From: RHKX01 sp963823565
Lineage (GTDB): Bacteria; Actinomycetota; Thermoleophilia; Solirubrobacterales; 70-9
Direction: 5' to 3'
Length of the DNA stretch: 64,000 nucleotides
Assembly (NCBI GenBank): GCA_963823565.1
Contig: CAWGLR010000003.1
Span: forward strand, 434,001-498,000
The position numbers and the translations under genes were made by a program. Numbering within the stretch: the stretch's first letter is position 1; every line of letters starts with the position of its first letter. This document shows positions 60,789-64,000 of the stretch, one piece after another. A model generated the notes under the pieces. That model saw only the letters and a list, made by a program, of their open reading frames with translations, was not told the origin of the DNA and ran no database searches.

Positions 60789-63398
60789 TCAGGCGGTCGG
60801 CGGCTCGCCGAGGACCGGTGCCGGCCGGCCGAACAGGTAGCCCTGGCCGTAGTCGACGCCGAGGTCGCGGAGCGGCTCGACGAGCGCCGGATCCTCGACC
60901 CCCTCGGCGACCGTGTGGATGTTGAGCCCGCGGGCGATGGTCACCAGCGACTCGACGATCTGCGCGTCGGCTCGCGACTCGAGCATCCCCCGGACGAACT
61001 GCATGTCGATCTTCAGCTCGGTGAATGGGAGGTGGCGCAGGTAGGTGAGCGACCCGAAGCCGGTGCCGACGTCGTCGAGCGACAGCCCGCAGCCGATCTG
61101 CTGGACGCGAGAGGTGAAGTCGCGCAGCGACTCGATCGCCGGGGTCGCCGCCGTCTCGGTGATCTCGAAGGTGAGCAGCGACGGGTCGGCGCCGGTGGTG
61201 CGGAGCTCGCGCTGGACGGTCTCGGTCAGGTCGCGGTCGCCGATCGAGCTGGCGGAGATGTTGGCGCTCACGCGCCGCCCGGCGGCGACGAGCTTCAGCG
61301 CCTGCTTGACGACCCAATGGTCGAGGTCGCGGATCAGGCCGAAGCGCTCGGCGGTCGGGACGAACTCGCCGGCGCTGATCGGCCGCCCGGTCGTCGGATC
61401 GAGCATCCGCACGAGCAGCTCCTCGGTCCACGGCCGGCCGGTCGCGATGTCGATGATCGGCTGGGAGTAGAGGACGAGCCGCTCCTCGTCGATCGCCTTG
61501 CGCACGTGTCCGACCCACTCGAGCCGGCTGCGGTCCTCGCCGGTGAACACGACCGCGCGATCGCGGCCGGCGTCCTTGGCCTGGCGCAGGGCGATGTCGG
61601 CGGCCGTCAGCAGGTCGCTGCAGCTGACCCCCATCCCGCGCTCGACCAGCGCGACGCCGCCGCTCGCGGTCAGCGCGGCGGCTCCCTGGCGGGCACGGAT
61701 CACCTCGAGCAGGCGGTTCGTCCGCTCGAGGGCCTGCGCCTCGCCGACGCCCGGCATCAGCAGCGCGAACTCGTCCGCCTCGAGCCGGGAGAGGATGAAG
61801 GAGGGGTCGATCTGGTCGGCGATCATGCCCGCGATCTCGGCGACCACGCGGTCGCCGGTGGCGCGGCCGAGCGTGTCGTTGACGCGCTTGAGGTGGTCGA
61901 GGTCGAGGATCACGATGGCGCCGCGGCCGCCCGGCAACGCGTCGCCGTCGATCGCCTTGTCGGCCTGGAGCTCGAACCCGCGGCGGTTGAGGAGGCCGGT
62001 GAGCTCGTCGTGGTCGGCGAGGTAGCGCAGCCGCTCCTCCGCCGTCTTCTGCGCGGTCACGTCGGTGATCAGCCCCTCAACGACCATGCCGCCGTCCTCC
62101 GCGGGGCTGCCGATCGAGGCGCGGTCGCGGACCCAGATCATCCGGCCGTCGGAGCGCTGGATGCGGTACTCGACGTCGAGCGGCACGCCCTCGCGGGCGC
62201 AGCGCTGCTCCTCGGCGAGCACGCGCTCGACGTCCTCGGGGTGCATGTGGTTCTCCCAGAAGCGCGACTCCGAGGTCCACTCCTCGACGGTGTAGCCGAG
62301 GATCTCCTCGATCTGCGGCGAGACGAACTCCCACTCGGCCTCCTGGCCGAGCCCGGCGCGGTAGGTGATCGACGGGAGCCGCTCGATCAGCGTGCGCACG
62401 CGCTCCTCGGCGTGCTCCAGGGACTGGCTGACCCGGATCCGCTCGATCGCGGCGCCGAGCAGCTGCGCCAGCGACTCCAGCATCGAGATGTCGCTGAGCT
62501 CGAAGCGCCGCAGCGACTCGAACGAGACGACGAACGCTCCGAAGCCGTCGCCCTCGCCGCCGATCCGCACCGAGAGCGCGCTCTGCACGGCCGGCGAGTC
62601 GGGCGGCTGGATCGCGTTGAAGCGCCCCTCGCGGCGGAAGTCCTCGACGACCAGGGCGCCGTGGGCGCGGATCATCGTGTAGCCGGGCTGGTTGCCGGTG
62701 CTCAGCGGGATGCGCGGGCGCTCCTCCTGCGCCGGCCAGCCGCGGTCGGCGCGGAGCTCGAGCGCGTCGGCGTCGGGGAGCTTCTGCCAGATCTCGCAGC
62801 GGTCGGAGCCCAGCTCCTCGCCGGCGAGGTCGACCGCGCGACGCAGCAGCGAGTCGAGCGGCATCCCCTCGAGCGCGACCTGGCCGAGGTCGAGGACGGC
62901 GGAGCGGCGGCGGGCGTCGGCGTGGAGCTCGCGCTCGCGCTCGCTGCGCTCGCTGGCGTCGCGGAGGTACACGGCGAGCAGCGAGAGGTCCTCGCCGCCG
63001 ATCACCGCGGTCGTCAGGTCGACCGGGATCTCGCGCCCGTCGGCGCGGACTGCCGCGAGCTCGAGCTCGCGCTGCGCCACCGGCGCCTCGTCGCCGCTGA
63101 GCTGCCGGCGGACGAAGCCGCGGACCGCCGCCTGAAGGTGCTCGGGGAAGACGAGCTCGGCGAACTCCTCGCCGATCGCCCGCGGCCGCTCGTAGCCGAA
63201 GAGCCGCGCCGCGGCGGGGTTCCAGCCGCAGATGATCCCGGCGGGGTCGAGCAGGGCGATGCCGTCTGGGGCGCCCTCGATCAGCGCCGCACCGGCGCCG
63301 TCGAGCTGCGCGCTCGCGCGGCCGCTGCCGCGGCGCTCGCCGGCGAGGCGGAGCAGGCCTTCCGCTCGCCTTGCATGCTGCTCGTCGATCGATGCCAT
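60789..63398 (-). CDS. PAS-GAF-PAS-GGDEF-EAL c-di-GMP signalling protein
   Basis: 870 aa from the ATG at 63398 (GTG at 63446 would add 16). PAS (about 40-150), GAF (about 165-330), PAS/PAC (about 345-455), GGDEF-like domain (about 460-620) where the active-site motif reads EADEF (probably inactive), EAL domain (about 630-860) with ELLVR, NISASSI, FEITET, LDDVGTGFGSL, LKID and EGVED. The EAL residues for catalysis are intact, so it is a c-di-GMP phosphodiesterase with sensory input. Cytoplasmic; no membrane helices. Confidence 0.93.
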   Translation of the reverse strand: MASIDEQHARRAEGLLRLAGERRGSGRASAQLDGAGAALIEGAPDGIALLDPAGIICGWNPAAARLFGYERPRAIGEEFAELVFPEHLQAAVRGFVRRQLSGDEAPVAQRELELAAVRADGREIPVDLTTAVIGGEDLSLLAVYLRDASERSERERELHADARRRSAVLDLGQVALEGMPLDSLLRRAVDLAGEELGSDRCEIWQKLPDADALELRADRGWPAQEERPRIPLSTGNQPGYTMIRAHGALVVEDFRREGRFNAIQPPDSPAVQSALSVRIGGEGDGFGAFVVSFESLRRFELSDISMLESLAQLLGAAIERIRVSQSLEHAEERVRTLIERLPSITYRAGLGQEAEWEFVSPQIEEILGYTVEEWTSESRFWENHMHPEDVERVLAEEQRCAREGVPLDVEYRIQRSDGRMIWVRDRASIGSPAEDGGMVVEGLITDVTAQKTAEERLRYLADHDELTGLLNRRGFELQADKAIDGDALPGGRGAIVILDLDHLKRVNDTLGRATGDRVVAEIAGMIADQIDPSFILSRLEADEFALLMPGVGEAQALERTNRLLEVIRARQGAAALTASGGVALVERGMGVSCSDLLTAADIALRQAKDAGRDRAVVFTGEDRSRLEWVGHVRKAIDEERLVLYSQPIIDIATGRPWTEELLVRMLDPTTGRPISAGEFVPTAERFGLIRDLDHWVVKQALKLVAAGRRVSANISASSIGDRDLTETVQRELRTTGADPSLLTFEITETAATPAIESLRDFTSRVQQIGCGLSLDDVGTGFGSLTYLRHLPFTELKIDMQFVRGMLESRADAQIVESLVTIARGLNIHTVAEGVEDPALVEPLRDLGVDYGQGYLFGRPAPVLGEPPTA

Positions 63399-63472
63399 CC
63401 AGTGCGTGAGGGTTGGGTCGCGGCCCGCGTCCGGGTCCGCGCTCACGTATCGACAGGAACGGGGCCGGGGCT

Positions 63473-63712
63473 TTAGCCCTGGTCTGGAATGCTCGCCGTG
63501 ATCGACAGCGCGTGAATCGTGCCGTCGTCCATCCGCGGCTTCACCGCGGCGCGGATCAGCCGGTGCTGGTCGAGGCGCTTCAGGCCCGCGAACTGGGGCG
63601 CCGAGACGATCGCGCGGAGGTGGTCGCCGCCGCCCTCGTCGATGACCCGGACCTCGGCTCCCGGCAGCGCCGCCGAGATCATCTCCTCGAGCTCGCGGAG
63701 GTCGGCGGCCAT
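63473..63712 (-). CDS. bolA: BolA-family protein
   Basis: 79 aa. Short BolA: LRELEEMISAALPGAEVRVID, LRAIVSAPQFAGLKRLDQHRLI (in parts) and the late IHALSITAS. The His in LDQHRLI and the Ser/Thr site fit metal-cluster binding with a CGFS glutaredoxin. ATG overlaps the upstream stop by 1 base. 74 bases separate it from the phosphodiesterase ATG at 63398. Confidence 0.92.
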   Translation of the reverse strand: MAADLRELEEMISAALPGAEVRVIDEGGGDHLRAIVSAPQFAGLKRLDQHRLIRAAVKPRMDDGTIHALSITASIPDQG

Positions 63713-64000
63713 CAGCGGACGCCTCCCTTGGAGGCGTCGAGCATCGATTCGAAGTCGGTGAGCTTGACCCGCGGGCGCCCGAGCGGCTCGCCGCGGCTCT
63801 TCTCGAGCGCGTCGATCGCCTCCCAGCCGTCGAACTCGACATAGTCGACGCCCTTCTCGCTCAGCAGCGATGGCAGCGCGTCGTCGCCGGAGCCCACGTC
63901 CGGCAGCCTCCCCGCCGAGGCGTCCTCGAGCAGCAGCTCGATCGTCTCGCTCGCGTCCTTCTTGTTGGTTCCGATCACGCCGCTGGGGCCACGCTTGATC
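63712..64000 (-). CDS. Ferredoxin-NADP reductase (FprA/adrenodoxin-reductase type), C-terminal part
   Basis: The frame is open to base 64000, so only about 95 C-terminal residues are seen. The block IKRGPSGVIGTNKKDA and GWEAIDALEKSRGEPLGRPRVK match the C-terminus of FprA. The enzyme moves electrons from NADPH to ferredoxin, which could supply cluster assembly or P450s. Stop overlaps the BolA start. Confidence 0.85.
   Translation of the reverse strand, partial: IKRGPSGVIGTNKKDASETIELLLEDASAGRLPDVGSGDDALPSLLSEKGVDYVEFDGWEAIDALEKSRGEPLGRPRVKLTDFESMLDASKGGVR

Noticed and set aside
60510..63476. Long plus-strand frame opposite the PAS-GAF-GGDEF-EAL gene
   Set aside because: Shadow of the real gene; no domain and composition of a reverse strand.

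Overview
The window is GC-rich, with nearly every gene packed into ATGA/GTGA-overlapping operons and no tRNA, rRNA, CRISPR array, insertion sequence or prophage core that I could find. Gene content points to a high-GC actinobacterium, most likely Thermoleophilia/Solirubrobacterales. The signs are a long mce locus, holin-X/DUF3618 envelope genes, MMPL and P450 genes, and a small secreted protein (9231-9758) of a type I associate with that group. The taxonomic call is inference.

Layout. 1-8253: the distal part of an mce lipid-import operon (five Mce proteins, the first cut by the window edge), followed by an SCP2-like sterol/lipid carrier and a hypothetical protein. 8379-11567: a Nudix hydrolase, rubredoxin, a secreted protein, and an ECF sigma factor with a frameshifted anti-sigma/DUF4349 partner. 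11595-17032: a biotin operon bioB-bioF-bioD-bioA ending in an SDR. 17150-19685: a sulfatase lipoprotein and an esterase. 19757-23356: an acyl-CoA carboxylase pair. 23395-28669: a secreted helical protein with a leader micro-ORF, a DNA glycosylase, an enoyl-CoA hydratase, an aldehyde dehydrogenase, a cupin, a lipoprotein and a VOC protein. 28734-33086: a broken biotinyl carrier, a glycosyltransferase, glpK, an acyl-reductase-like SDR and a PlsC acyltransferase. 33077-39791: an MBL hydrolase, SDRs, an MFS exporter, GNAT, an acyl-CoA dehydrogenase and a zinc-ribbon MscL. 40110-42074: a small membrane protein and a histidine kinase/response regulator pair. 42444-50885: an acyl-CoA dehydrogenase, P450-SDR, a GGDEF-like/HD-GYP protein, MMPL and an enoyl-CoA hydratase. 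50986-54983: a BKACE/OsmC/MerR operon and a nitrilase-TetR operon. 55062-57042: an envelope operon ending in a frameshifted AI-2E transporter. 57076-64000: DegV, an epimerase, ErpA, CGFS glutaredoxin, a c-di-GMP phosphodiesterase, BolA and the end of a ferredoxin-NADP reductase.

How it works together. Much of the window is acyl-CoA and lipid metabolism: lipid import (mce/SCP2), biotin supply for a biotin-dependent carboxylase, two acyl-CoA dehydrogenases, two hydratases and BKACE. A 27-bp dyad (AAAGTAG, 13 bases, CTACTTT-like) occurs in front of the carboxylase, one dehydrogenase and the hydratase-BKACE-MerR operon, and nowhere else that I noticed. It looks like the operator of an acyl-CoA catabolic regulon spread over 30 kb. 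The right end joins iron-sulfur maturation genes (ErpA, CGFS glutaredoxin, BolA) to a c-di-GMP phosphodiesterase.

Other signals: many genes have a -10-like hexamer only 7-9 bases before the start codon, suggesting leaderless transcripts. A roughly 150-bp structured repeat is present twice, in opposite orientation. A repeat-derived 35-codon ORF bridges two genes by ATGA overlaps at both ends. Three genes carry a +1 frameshift, which could be sequence error or decay.
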